Under the pieces are notes generated by a model. It worked only from the letters and a program-made list of their open reading frames with translations. It was not told the DNA's origin and searched no databases. From Pilaira anomala (taxonomy: Eukaryota; Mucoromycota; Mucoromycetes; Mucorales; Mucoraceae): 64,000 nt of DNA. Below are positions 34,202 through 45,981 of this stretch, piece after piece (position 1 is the first letter of the stretch; every line of letters starts with the position of its first letter). The DNA is taken from contig JAIXMQ010000034.1 of assembly GCA_025716855.1 (NCBI GenBank), positions 248,001 to 312,000 of the forward strand, in the 5' to 3' direction. The position numbers were made by a program, and so were the translations under genes.

Positions 34202-35649
34202 ATTATTATTAATAAAAGAGGTAAAAAAAAGAAATTTATATATTTTTTTTTTCTATTCTATTATTTTTCTTTTATGGGTATTTATATAATAAACCGGAAT
34301 TGGCGTGTAACGAAAATAATAAGGAGAACTTTACTGATAAGATTCGTCTTGATCTTATCACGTGGGATTTTTTTTTTTAACTTTTCCCAGGAATTATAAT
34401 GTATAAAAAAAATTATTATATATAAATACGATATTTATACCTTGCCTTTCACTTTTTCTCTTTCATGTATATTCTACCTTTCTTTCAAAAAAAAAAAAAA
34501 AAAAAAAAAAATGTCTTCTTATACTGCCAGATAAAATACAAGTGTATTTTTTATAAACTAATATATCTAATTCTTTAATTGCATTACGGCATAAAATGAG
34601 ATCTACCAGCTAAAAAAAAAAATTACCTTAATTAGCATTGATAAGTAGAACCATTTCTATTCGCTTTTGAGATTTTTTGACAGGCATATCTCATGTGACT
34701 TTAAAGAGAGGAGTAAAGATATGATTGGACGGATTAAATCTGTAGCATTTCAACAAAAGATCATGCTCTCCTGAAAGCAATAGCTTCTCTTTCCTAATTT
34801 GAATACCGTGAGAATTTTTTCACAAATTGATAAGGGATCAAAACTGGACTTTTTTTTTTTTTCTCTCCGCTTTTTTTTTCTATGGTTACACGTATAATAA
34901 AATAATCCGGTTTACTTATGTCATCAAGGGCCCTTTTTTTTTTATCTGCAAAAAGTATTTATTCTCACAATTTAGAAATCAGTTTTTATTGTTACTGATT
35001 TTGATATCTATTATATAATTCTCTCACGCACACAAAAAAAAAACAATAAAAAAAAATGACATTGTATTTTTAGTTTGTTTTAAAATTATATTACAATTTT
35101 GACAAAAAAAAATACCTTTACATATTTACAATGAAGCATTTTTTTCTATTGAAGCACAAAACTTTTTAACGTAGCACACATAAAATGTAACCCTTAAATA
35201 AGGATTATGACTATTATCAAATCTATCCAATCGTATTCGCCAAGTTCCCCTCACTCGGATCCAGCTATAAAAATATAAAAAGGGAAAAAAATAAAAGGAC
35301 ATTTTTAATTTACTTTTAGGATAAACAAATATCAGCTGAGAAAATAGAGAAAGTATCCGTGTAAAAAAAAGAATTGTTCTTTTATATATTTCAAAGGAAA
35401 TTTACGTTTAATTGAAAGAAAGAAAAAAAAAAAGTTATTTTTCTCATGATCACAAGGATATTATAATAAAATGACACAAGTTTTTTTTTTTTTTTTTTCT
35501 TATCAGCGTGGCAAAATTATATATACCAACACATTTATAAAAACAATTTCAAGATCTACGTGACGATAGAAAAGAAATAATAATCAAAAATAGTATAGCT
35601 TTCTCTCTCTTTATTTCTTTTTTCACGTTCATTGCAAAACCTCCCAAAC

Positions 35650-35683
<34 letters not shown>

Positions 35684-35985
35684 CGAATTCCTTCCCTAAT
35701 TGAGAAAAGAAAGCTGTAATATTTATCATACCACACTAATAAAAGATCTCTATTTAACTACCACGTGTAAACAAATGAAGAAAAAAGCATTCATCACACT
35801 TCATTCTTAATAGTTTGTTTCTTTAGTTTTTTTACAGAAAAAGAAGAGTAGACCCACCCCTTTCATATTCCTAAAATGGTGTTTTTTTTTTACCACTGAT
35901 TTCCTCAAAGATAAGATTATAAAATGTGAGAAGATTTTATTATTATTAAATAGAGATTATTATATATAAATATGTAAAGATGATT
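34202..35985. other. Intergenic: promoter of the CSL gene and 3' flank of the sugar transporter
   Basis: AT-rich with A/T runs (27 As near 34485 and about 28 near 35650). A TCACGTGGGA sequence near 34358 contains the GTGGGA core bound by CSL proteins, about 160 bp upstream of the CSL start. No coding region recognised. Confidence 0.45.
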
Positions 35986-37756
35986 TTAGAGCGCAGGTTT
36001 TTCTATCTTGACATCATCATAAGAAGAAGAATGACTATCACCTAATGTATGATTCTTCTTGGCTTCAGCTAATTCCTTTTCAGCGTTCCAAACCAATAAA
36101 GATTGAGTAGAAAAGATCACATCTAATTCTTCCAGAGTCTTATTACTTGTCTCTGGGTAAAGTGCCCAGACCACAGGAATCGCCAAGAAATTAAAGGCTC
36201 CAAAGATTAAGAAAGTGATCCAGCCAATACCTGCAATCATCGGTGGTGTAATTTCCATCACTAGCGCATTACCCACAGACCAACCCACTACACTCCATGC
36301 TCCACCCTTTGCACGTACTTTAGTAGGATAGATTTCGACTGGATAAAGCCATGGTACTGTTAACCAGGTCATACCAAAGAACGCTGTATAAAGAAAAGTA
36401 AATACTGTTGCACCAATACCGTACCCAGTTGGATTTTGTTCCATAATATCTGGTTTTGTCAAGACTGCTACCATAACTAAAGAAACTCCTTGACAGACTG
36501 CACCATAAAACAAAGTAAATCTTCTACCCCATTTATCCAATGTAAAGACAGCCACCAAAGTAGATAACATGTAGGTAATATTATTGATACCTGAAAGTAA
36601 TTGAGAGGTTCGAGTAGAGAACCCTGCACTTTGAAACACGAGTGGAGCATAGACTGTAATGACTCCAATACCTGTTAATTCTTGAATGATCTGTAACCAG
36701 ACAGAAAGATGAACACGGCGTGGAATATTGAGTTTGTCCTTGACAAATAACATACTAAAGTAACCTGGCTCTCCTTCTGCTTCTTCTTCTTTGATGGCGT
36801 AGACGATATCGTTGTATTCTTTTTGAACGTCAGGGTGGTTAGGGTCTCCGTCGCCTCGAAGCGCTGCCAAGATCTCAAGTCCTTCTTCGGTACGGTTCTT
36901 TTTTAAGAGCCAACGAGGTGATTCGGGAAAGAAGTTGATACCGACGGCTAAAATCACAAGTGGGATCAATTGAAATGCAATTGGGAATCTCCAACGGAAA
37001 CTGCCTTCTGTAAAAGATAAACCATAGGCGAGCCAATACTATAATAATGTATATCTATTTAATATATATATATACTTTTTTGTTGTTGCTGAAATAATAA
37101 TAATAAAAAAAAAACTTACAGCGACAACGACACCCAAGATATTTAAAGTAAATTCCATTGCAATCATTTTTCCTCTTGATGTATGATGAGAAGTTTCTGC
37201 ACTCCAAACAGGTACAATCGCGTTTCTAAATAATGTCATTTTTTTTTTAAAAAAAAAAATCAGGACTTTATTATGTTGCATCTGTAAAGAACTTACAAGT
37301 GACCGGTACCGATACCAGTAATAATACGAGAACAAATCATCCAAGCAACATTTTGTGCACATGTTTGTAAGATAGCACCGAGGATACCAATCGCACAACC
37401 TAAAATGACTGTCTTGATACGTCCAATTTTATCACCAATCCAACCACCCATCAAGGCACCGATTAAAGTACCAACATAGTATACAGCGACTACACCACCT
37501 AGTAATGCTTCATTTGTTTCGAGGTTCATAATATCTACGTAATTGGGAGAGATATTGACACCACTCATGACACCTTGATCATACTGGAAACATGGAAAAA
37601 AAAAAAGTTAGTATTTCTATTCATCAATATGCTGGTTGTTTTATAGGAATACTTTACACCAAAGAAAAAGATACTTAAACCAGCAGCCAAATTAATAGCT
37701 AATACTAGATCATTTCCTCGAAAATATTTATATACATTAAATTTAGTTTTCAACAT
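35986..37756 (-). CDS. MFS sugar transporter (sugar porter family)
   Basis: A plasma-membrane hexose-type permease of 514 aa. Four exons: 37756-37658, 37583-37297, 37225-37120, 37038-35986, all in frame. It has the usual 12-span layout and sugar-porter signatures: GVMSGVNISPNYVDIM after TM1, GGWIGDKIGRIKTVILG (the loop 2-3 motif), PESPRWLLKKNRTEEGLEIL before the central loop, LQIIQELTGIGVITVYAP (QxLTG substrate motif of TM7), DKWGRRFTLFYG, and PETSNKTLEELDVIFS after TM12. The N-terminal exon (MLKTKFNVYKYFRGNDLVL) is short and precedes TM1. The C-terminal tail carries acidic and Ser-rich residues that could be regulatory. Substrate cannot be read from the sequence. Confidence 0.92.
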
Positions 37757-38431
37757 TTTGAGGTATAATATACATTTAGAAAAAAAAAAAAAAAGAAAAA
37801 AGTAAGAGATATTATATATAAATGTCAAATGGGTTGAAAATGATATCACATGGAGTACAAAGTGGCTGTTAGCTCTAAAACCATCAGGAAGGTTTTTTTT
37901 TGTAGAAAAGCTATTGGTAAATAATCTCCGTATATATTGAACAAAATGTTACTTTTTCCCACATACTTATTCCCTTTTCTTTTCTTTTTTTTTTTATTTG
38001 AATCAATTTGTTCATGCAATTGCTTGAATTAATTTTTTTTTTTATACAAGTATACAAAAAGTGAATGAACGCGCGATTAGTATGGATTAAGACAAAAAAA
38101 AAAGTCGTATATAGTTTTTCTGTAAAAAAAAAATATTTGGGTGCAGAATCTATTGTTCATAAAGTTTATGGTATAATCGATCTCGTTGTACAAAAAAAAA
38201 AAAAGATGATTGCATGTTTAGTAAAAGCCCATCGTTTCTTTTTGAGAGACGTATCAAAAGTCTAATTATCTCTGCCTAGATCTCGCTTAAACAGACTCAT
38301 CTTTATTTATTTAAAGAATGAGTTTGTGTTTCTCAATTTCACCATTTAGTCAATTATTATTGATTTGAAATTACAAAGGTGGTACATGAAATACACATAC
38401 ATACACACCTGAAGAATTAAATACCCGTAAA

Positions 38432-38479
<48 letters not shown>

Positions 38480-40504
38480 CACTTGAAAGGTAACTGTAAT
38501 ACAATACTTGTTTTGAAAATAAAATGGCTTGATTTTTTTTTAAAAAAAAATGAAGGAAAATAATAAAGTGTTTAAGGTAATGAAAAGATCAAGATCTGAG
38601 TCTAACGGGCAATGACTATGGTATTTTTATTAATGGGTATATTTCTCGCGTAAAGAAAAACAGTGTCGGACATCTTGATGAAAGTGTATATATATAAAAA
38701 AAAACGGGCTTTTTTTTTGTACACGCTATTATTTATGAAACAAGTAAAAAAAAGGCAGAGAAAGAAAGTCGCCGGATCTTACCGTTGCCGTGGGATATAA
38801 AGTTACGAAATAGAATTAACTATCGGAACGTATATTGTTACATCTACATAACAAGTGCATAAAAAAAATATAGAGAGAGAAGAAAGCATCTCCATTTAAA
38901 AAAAAAATGGATAGGCGATCTCCTTTTTATTTATGCCAAATAATACATATGATTTATACTTGAAATGATTACCTATCAGGCCCGGGATCTTTCATGTGTA
39001 TGTGTTATGTTTTCAAAGCGAAAAAAGAAGGTTTCTATTATTAAAAATTTTTTTGGTTTATTGTGTGTGCCCCACATCACACCCTTATTTGTTTGTTACG
39101 CCAGATTTTTTTCTTTTCTTTAACGGAGACTTAATCTTATTAAGAATTTCAGAAATTACAGTGATTTTCCCTCTCTCCCTCCATCTGTTCTCTCCTTCTT
39201 TATGTAATAATGAAAAGGGTTCTTTTTTTATTATTATTAGATCTTACATGATTTCAAGTTTATAACAAGAAGTTTCCTTTTTTTTTTTTCATGAATTTAA
39301 AATAAGATAATAAGCTAACTTCATAAGAGCAATTAAAATGTGTACGAGAGAGCTAATGTCTAACTAGATATAAAAAAATATTTCGAAATTATTATATGTA
39401 TAGTCGTGGATGTGTAAAAGAACCGCAAAGAACCACAAAGATTCACAAGTTATCAAAGTAGAAGAGAGATGCTTCTCATGAATTGAATTAAATGTATTAA
39501 AAGTGATCATTTTGATAATAGGATTTAAATTAAAACATGAATTGATAAAAAAGGACTAGTATGTGTGTGACATTGGAAACAATAGCTTTTTCAATTAATA
39601 GTTTTCTTTGAAGTAATTGGTATTAAAATCGTTGTCTATATTCAAAATAAATGTGAGCATAGTAATTCCTGCTTATATGTATAAGCTCTTTTTATGCAGA
39701 AAATTTATTTTATACTCGATGAAAATGTATATACTTCAAATTCGCGCTATTTTCCCTTGAATCAGTCAAGCAATGCAGAGTAAAAAAAAAAAAAAAAAGG
39801 GCCTCAAAAAGTGACCATCAATTCATTCTTTGAATGTCACTAATCAAATCTCCATTCTATTTATTCATACAATAATTGAAGCAGCAAGACAACGTCTACT
39901 AATATAGACATGTTGACAGGGCAAGCAATAAAAGAGGATTTCAAAAAAAAAGGGGGTGGGGGATGATGATTTTATTACACCTCGGGGAGTTTTTTTGTTT
40001 TTTATTTCTGGGTAAATTATGACGGATAAATACCCAAATATTCTGCAAACGAAAATCTTTTTTTAAATGATATTTTTTGCATAAAAACAATACAGAGAAA
40101 TATGTCTACATTTGATGTGCATCGTTTTTTTTTCTCTTGATTATCCCTACTTTCTTTATCTTGGTACCTCATAATCTCCTTATACACATTATACTTTTTC
40201 CCTCCTTTTTTTTTTTTATTAATTGGGGGAGGGGGAGCGTCTCTTTTAATAGAGTCAACGTTAATTTTTTCAAGACATTTGTAAAAAAGAAGAAAAAACA
40301 CGCCAATCATTTAGTAAACAATTGTTTTAGAAACTAAAGTGATTTTTTTTTTATAATTGAGAAACAAAAAAAAAAAAAAAAAAAAAAAAAAGAGAGTCAA
40401 AATGTTTCATAAATGCAAAAAGATGAGTAATAAAAAAAATCTTTTATATCATTTTTTATTTTTTGATTTTCTTTGTTTAAAAACTATACACTAAAAATAA
40501 TATA
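37757..40504. other. Long gene-free interval
   Basis: AT-rich DNA with A runs at 38434-38474 (41 nt), near 39783 and near 40367-40390. Reading frames here encode Lys/Phe-rich homopolymer artefacts; no family resemblance was found. Confidence 0.5.
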
Positions 40505-40864
40505 ATGTCTAGACCAAATAATTCAGCCACGTCAAATTCATCAACCACATTGAATTATCGTTGTTCTTCGCCCGTAAGTGAAGTACGTGATCCGATCATG
40601 GAAGATAATCGATTTTCACTTCGATTTGGCAATCCAATTAATGTGATTCATAATACACCTAAACATCAAGTAGATTCTTTTGAACCAACAAAAGAACATA
40701 TTCCAGGTTCAGTAATAGAAGCTATCGGAGATACATTAAATGAAAAGAAGCAACGTGCACCCTTAACGAAAAACAATTCTAGCTACTTGCGTGATGCTAC
40801 ACTTTACTCTGAGTATGTTCATAATAAAGATGGTAGTATTACAGAGATTGATCATGATAAATAA
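40505..40864 (+). CDS. Small unknown protein (119 aa)
   Basis: Single-exon frame starting MSRPNNSATSNSSTTLNYRC, with a Ser/Asn/Thr-rich first 25 residues, then more ordered-looking sequence (RDPIMEDNRFSLRFGNPINV, EHIPGSVIEAIGDTLNEKKQ) and a charged end (HNKDGSITEIDHDK). The ATG follows an A/T-rich leader with ATAATATA, and the coding composition differs clearly from the surrounding homopolymers. It lies 260 bp upstream of the Sec7-domain gene in the same orientation but without a spliceable link I could find. No domain recognised; it may be a Mucorales-specific protein. Confidence 0.6.
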   Translation: MSRPNNSATSNSSTTLNYRCSSPVSEVRDPIMEDNRFSLRFGNPINVIHNTPKHQVDSFEPTKEHIPGSVIEAIGDTLNEKKQRAPLTKNNSSYLRDATLYSEYVHNKDGSITEIDHDK

Positions 40865-41017
40865 TAATAATAATAAAAAGAATATGTATACATTATACAT
40901 ATTATACACATACACTGATAAAGTGAAAATTGTAATTATCTTGCATATGCCTATTTGATGTTCTTATTATTCCTTTTTGTGGTTGCACGTGGAACAATGA
41001 TATTTAGTTTTTCCCGA

Positions 41018-41053
<36 letters not shown>

Positions 41054-41124
41054 AAAACACCTCTTTTTTCTTTTACTTTTTTTTTCTCTTTGTCCTTTTT
41101 TTTGCTCATAAAAAAAAAAGAAAA

Positions 41125-42551
41125 ATGGTGTCCATGGATACTTGTACACCAAAACGAAGTCATTCACTTGCGCATCATAAAGAATATACACGCAAAAAGG
41201 GAATTGAGTCACAACAAGTCCTTTTAACACAACAACCTACAACCAGTGTCTCCACCACCTTACCAAAATCAGGTCCTGTCATCCATCCATATCCTGTTAG
41301 ACTTGTTCGATCTAGTTCACTGTCACATCAAAGCCAAAAGGTATAAACATATAAAAAAAAAAAGTTTGACATGTATATATATACTAGATATTGATATTTT
41401 AGACAGTTACCTACAAGATCCAATTCATTACCTCCACAACAACAACAACAACTAAAGCCTATTACTACTACTACTACAATTATCGAAAATCCAACAAGTT
41501 CTCCTATTTCAACATCTACTACTACTCCCTTTCGATTCCTTCAACAACCTCCGCCATTACCAAAGCACCTTATACCGCCACGGAGAACATCCAGTCTTAA
41601 TAAAAAACCTACTACTATGAATAACAAGAATATTATGGCCAATGAAGAGGTCACGAAAGCACTTTTGGAATGGAAACACAAGGCTGGGTTTAAAGTAGAT
41701 TGGAATACAATGTTTTCACCTAGTGTTGAATTATGGAATGAGAATAATATATTTGGATCTGTAGAAGACTTATTAAGTAAAGATAAGGTATTGGATGCTT
41801 CAAGATCCCTTTGGATTGAAAATGAATCGTTTGTTCCTAAAAAAGAAATTGCGTCCTACCTTGGTAAATTGTAAAGTAAATGATGATATAATATATATAT
41901 ATATATATACGTTTGACAAGATTAGTATCTAACTTTTATTAAAAAAAAAAAGGGACCCATTTCATCATAATGTGTTGCAATGTTATTTAGATTTTTTTAA
42001 TTTTAACGAAATGAATTTAGCTGATGCATTTAGGTAATATACATATATCTGTGTGTGTGTGTGTCTGTGTGTGTGTGTGCGTGCGTTGCGTCTCTTGCAT
42101 AAAAAACTCACAGTTGTTTTTATACAATTTAGAAAATTATGCTCCAAGTTATATTTTAAAGCAGAAGCACAAGAAATTGATAGAATTCTGGAAGCATTTT
42201 CTATAAAGTATTGGAATACGAATAAATCAAAAGCAAAATTATATCAAACTGCAGGTAATACAAGTAAAATAAAAAAAATAAAAAAATAATATTAATCTAT
42301 ATTTTTTAGATGTTGTATATACGATTACATATTCAATCATGTTACTCAATACAGATCTTCATTTAGTCCAAATCAGTAGCCATGCTAAAATGTCTTGTGC
42401 ATTATTTATTGAGAATACAATGTCAACTGTTCTAGAACAAAAAAATATATCATTTGATGATGATCAAGCTTTTATTTGGAAAATTCAGTTAGAAGAAAAT
42501 CTCAAGGTAATGTACACATAATATATTTATTGATTTATATATTAACTCAAT

Positions 42552-42583
<32 letters not shown>

Positions 42584-42725
42584 GGATATTTACACGTCAG
42601 TAAGAAGCCATGGTGTCTTACAACCTATATCCGATGATGAACCAAAATCCTTTTTAAAGAGAATGGGTTCATTAACTCAAAGAAAAAAGAGAACCATCTC
42701 TATCACTTCATCTCATTCGCACTAA
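41125..42725 (+). CDS. Sec7-domain ARF guanine-nucleotide exchange factor
   Basis: Six exons, 41125-41340, 41407-41870, 41953-42033, 42133-42254, 42310-42506, 42585-42725, give 406 aa. The first 170 residues are disordered, with Gln, Thr and Pro runs (LPPQQQQQLKPITTTTT). The Sec7 domain occupies roughly 190-370: VEDLLSKDKVLDASRSLW, PKKEIASYLGKLDPFHHNVL, DFFNFNEMNLADAFRKLCSK, KAEAQEIDRILEAFSIKYW, and the motif-2 region YSIMLLNTDLHLVQISSHAK. It should activate an ARF-family GTPase at Golgi or plasma membrane. There is no PH domain after Sec7; the protein ends soon afterwards in a basic, Ser/Thr-rich tail. At the position of the catalytic glutamic finger (YLGE in ARNO) this model has Lys226 (YLGK). 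The last intron is almost pure (AT)n. The family could be Syt1/Yel1-like; that is inference. Confidence 0.87.
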
Positions 42726-43197
42726 TATATACGTATATATATATACTATTATTTATTTTTATTACACACACACATTAATTCTTTATAATATCACATTCCA
42801 ATTTTATTTATATTTAATTTAATTGTTTTGCTTAATCAATTGACGGGCGGTTTCTTTTACATATGTAACATGAGCAGCAAAATTTCACTTTTTAATAAAA
42901 GATGCTCAAAAAAATTAAAATTGTAGTTATACTTCAATGAGCGATGGGTCCAGTGATGTCGGTTTTGTGCAGTGCCTAATACTCGAGTAGCGTTAAATCC
43001 TCCAAAAAAAAAGGACGGTCACTAAGAAACAACAATTAAACTCTGTTCTTCGTATTACCTCTAGAACCACTTCGTGGTTACCTATCTCTTCTTGCAAATA
43101 GAAGGAAAAAGTTTTTTTTTAAAAGCATAATTCAGCATCTGTAGTGCTGATTTTAGTTAAGCTGAGCACAGGGAATGGATTCTCGAATAGACTTGTA
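42726..43197. other. Intergenic between the Sec7 gene and the nuclease relics
   Basis: 3' region of the Sec7 gene with (TA)n, then AT-rich DNA containing short mixed-composition stretches (for example around 42.94-43.08 kb) that may be further erosion products of the adjacent element. No gene assigned. Confidence 0.4.
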
Positions 43198-44301
43198 CTA
43201 AGATCCACCAAACCAATTACCAAGACCGACATGGGAATCGCTGGACTTACAAGCCCGTTGTGAAGTTACAGAAACACATGGTGGATTAATACAAAATAAA
43301 GTACCTTTTACTTTCCGATGAATTGTTTTTCCGTTTTCTGCTCGTTATATTAACGGATTGTTTAATCTACCAAAGCAGTAAAGACAAGTCTGAGAAGTCA
43401 GATTCTCATTCGTGATACACACATTGGTTGCTTCGGAGTGTATCTTTTCTTTCCACTTGCCCCCATAACACCTGAATCCAGTAATCCAGGATCCAACTCC
43501 AGTGCCTCTATTCCCAATGAACATTAATAACTTTTTATTTTTGGAAGCGTTATCTATAACATCATGTTGAATTATATGTTACTTTTCTATCATTTAAAAA
43601 TTAGTACCAGTATAGGCAAGCCTCCTTCTTCTTTTGTCCAAAGTTTATGTGTAAATATGAATTTTTGAATTTCGTTATGTCTCTTCGCATATTTATCCGC
43701 TTGTTTGTATGATAAAAGTCTCGAACTTTATCACGATGAGTAATCTGTTTTTTGAAATTAGCTTGAAATTCAGATTGTTGACCGTAAAGAAGTTGTCAAA
43801 CTTGAGTTAGATAGAGTGCTTTCAATGGATTGGATTTATTTCCTCTGATCACTGTGCTTCTTCTTTTTATTCCGCTTGACTCTTTCTTTGAAGGAACCAG
43901 TATCCAGGTCAACTTCGCTTGATAATATTATTGTTGCTTTAGGTATATTTAAAAAAATTCCCTAATTCAGTATCTGAAGCTGGAATAATATCATTTAAGA
44001 CAGAGTAATAGTTGTGTAGCTTGAGGTGAAATTTAAATCTCTCTCGAGAGAAGAGTGCAGTTGCAGTCATATTGACTAGCTCATTATCTGTTCCACTGAA
44101 TTTGAATTGTTTAGGATCATGGGAGCATACTATCTTCATTTCTAGCCAAACCACGGCTCTCTTCTTCTTCAAAGCAGTCTTTGGTGATTGACTTGATGAT
44201 ATTATACCATCAGATATAGGAATTTTTGGTTTGAATCTGATTGCTGTTTGGTGGAAATAACCGTCCTGCAGAGGAAGGAGACGCCGAGAATACAGAGCCA
44301 C
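43198..44301 (-). pseudogene. Decayed RuvC-like/zinc-ribbon (Fanzor/TnpB-related) nuclease gene
   Basis: Read on the minus strand from 44301, coding segments lie in order in different frames. A 120-codon start contains AVVWLEMKIVCSHDPKQFKF and SGTDNELVNMTATALFSRER. EVDLDTGSFKERVKRNKKKK follows near 43916, and FQANFKKQITHRDKVRDFYH near 43770. From about 43590 one frame with a single internal stop (43345-43347) reads LLMFIGNRGTGVGSWITGF, then ENLTSQTCLYCFGRLNNP, then KGTLFCINPPCVSVTSQRAC and SSDSHVGLGNW, ending at 43198. A Gly-rich beta-strand motif, a zinc ribbon (CxxC then CxxxxC) and a short Asp-containing tail are the order seen after RuvC-II in TnpB/Fanzor-type proteins. I believe it belongs to a recurrent Mucorales family of that type, from memory. 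At least three frame changes and one stop make it inactive. Confidence 0.5.
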
Positions 44302-44427
44302 AACAATGTAAAGATAAATATTGCAAAAACATTAATTTTAAATAAACACATGTATTAGAGATGTACGCGGAGCATTCATGACATCAAACGTCGTCTCTAA
44401 CAACTCCAACTTAAATGTAGATGTCAT

Positions 44428-45981
44428 TTGTGCTCTTCTAGAATTATTACAGCACACATTACTGATATTACTGGCAACATGAATTATAACTTTGTTTCAT
44501 CGAGTAAAACAAAGGAGCTCTTTCAAGCCGCATCATTGTGCATAACTAATGTTATAAATCATTCTGAAAGATTAAATGCTTCCAATATAAATACTTTTGC
44601 TCCTCAAGGCAATACAGCCGACACTACTTTTAATACTACTCTATCCAAATTTTACAACGTTTTCGATTTCAGTAAATTCCCTAATCTGAAGATAAGATCG
44701 CAAGTAATAAATACTATATAAAAAAAGCGATTGATTAATATCCTCTGACAATGATAGAGCTCAAGATCTATCCGGCTTATATGAGAGATCAAATAAAGTA
44801 CTTATAAACGAAGTCAAGACAGACGGGTATACCTGTCGGTTCACATTTGTTCAAGCAAGAAGAAGAACCCAAAAGATAGCAGCAACAATGAAACTTGAGT
44901 TACAAGATTTCACAAGTTATCTTGGGAATGGAAAATTACGCAGTCTGTCAATCAAGGAATATTACTCTTTCAGGAGTACTATATCCAGAGCAAGACCACA
45001 AGATCGAATTAACCGCAGGAATCAAACGAATTGAGTCGAAAATACCTTCTCCGAAGACATTTAATATTTGAGAAATATTTAACTCATGTGGCGTACATAC
45101 ATGCTGCAAAAAATGGGTGATTTATTTGGGTTCTATGGGTTTAATACTTGTGAGGGTAGATGGCTAAACTATTTAGAAAAGGAATGATCCTAAGAAGAAG
45201 CTGTTAATATTCTAATAAACGGGGATAAGAAATACAACAGTAACTGAAGGAAGAAGAAGAAAACGTCGAGGAACAATAGTCGCAGAAAGGATAATAAAAT
45301 AAACAAGCTTGCCCAAACTCCTCCAGCCACCATCGATCCCGCTGAACTCCCTCCTCCTATCACCAGGTAATTTACTTGATAGTATTAATAAATAATATAC
45401 CGTATGCTAATAATATCGCGCATTTTAATAAATATAGAAACCTTCTTCGAAGAGGTAACTTCAATGAAGAAAACAAGAGAAAAATGCCTCTGGTTGTCTT
45501 CGGTAACGGAATGTTCAACAAAGATGGTGTTCCTCTTACAAGTCAACTCCATGGTGTTACCTCCACTTTATATAAAAATCTGAAACGAAGAGAACGCCTC
45601 GGGGAGCTATGTTTGATAGATATAAATGAGTTTCGAACTTCTACAGTAAGTATATGTATATAATTCGATAATTACAAAATAGAAAATTATAAATTAATCG
45701 CTCCAACGTGGGTTTGCAATGTGTGCAAAAATAAAACCAACCAGCCTCTCCAAGGAAACTTCAAGGTCCTTCGTTACAATCACTGTCAAGATCGATTAGT
45801 AACCTGGAATCGTGATACAAACGCTGCTCGAAATATGTGGAACATACCATCATCCATCTTCTGGTCAGGACGTGGAAGGTCTGATATATTTTGCAGGCAA
45901 CAACAAAACAATAACAATAACAATAACAATAACAAATACTTTTTATACCCCCACCTAAAATGTGGTGTGTTCCGCACTTAA
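44428..45981 (+). pseudogene. Decayed Fanzor (eukaryotic TnpB-like RNA-guided nuclease) gene
   Basis: Plus-strand segments in the expected Fanzor order: a 97-codon N-terminal frame (44428-44721), then 44.73-45.03 kb with VLINEVKTDGYTCRFTFVQA and YLGNGKLRSLSIKEYYSF, a frame change into GIKRIESKIPSPKTF (45018-45071), then GDLFGFYGFNTCEGRWLNYL and EEAVNILINGDKKYN (45.10-45.24 kb, three stops). After an intron (GTAATT at 45367; exon from 45440) comes MPLVVFGNGMFNKDG (RuvC-II region) and LIDINEFRTST, then a zinc-ribbon half VCNVC (45715-45726), and LVTWNRDTNAARNMWNI (45805-45840), the canonical RuvC-III motif. The RuvC-I Asp is not found and the second zinc CxxC reads YNHC, so it is dead. An Asn-repeat (AAC)n tail precedes the stop. 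Confidence 0.72.
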
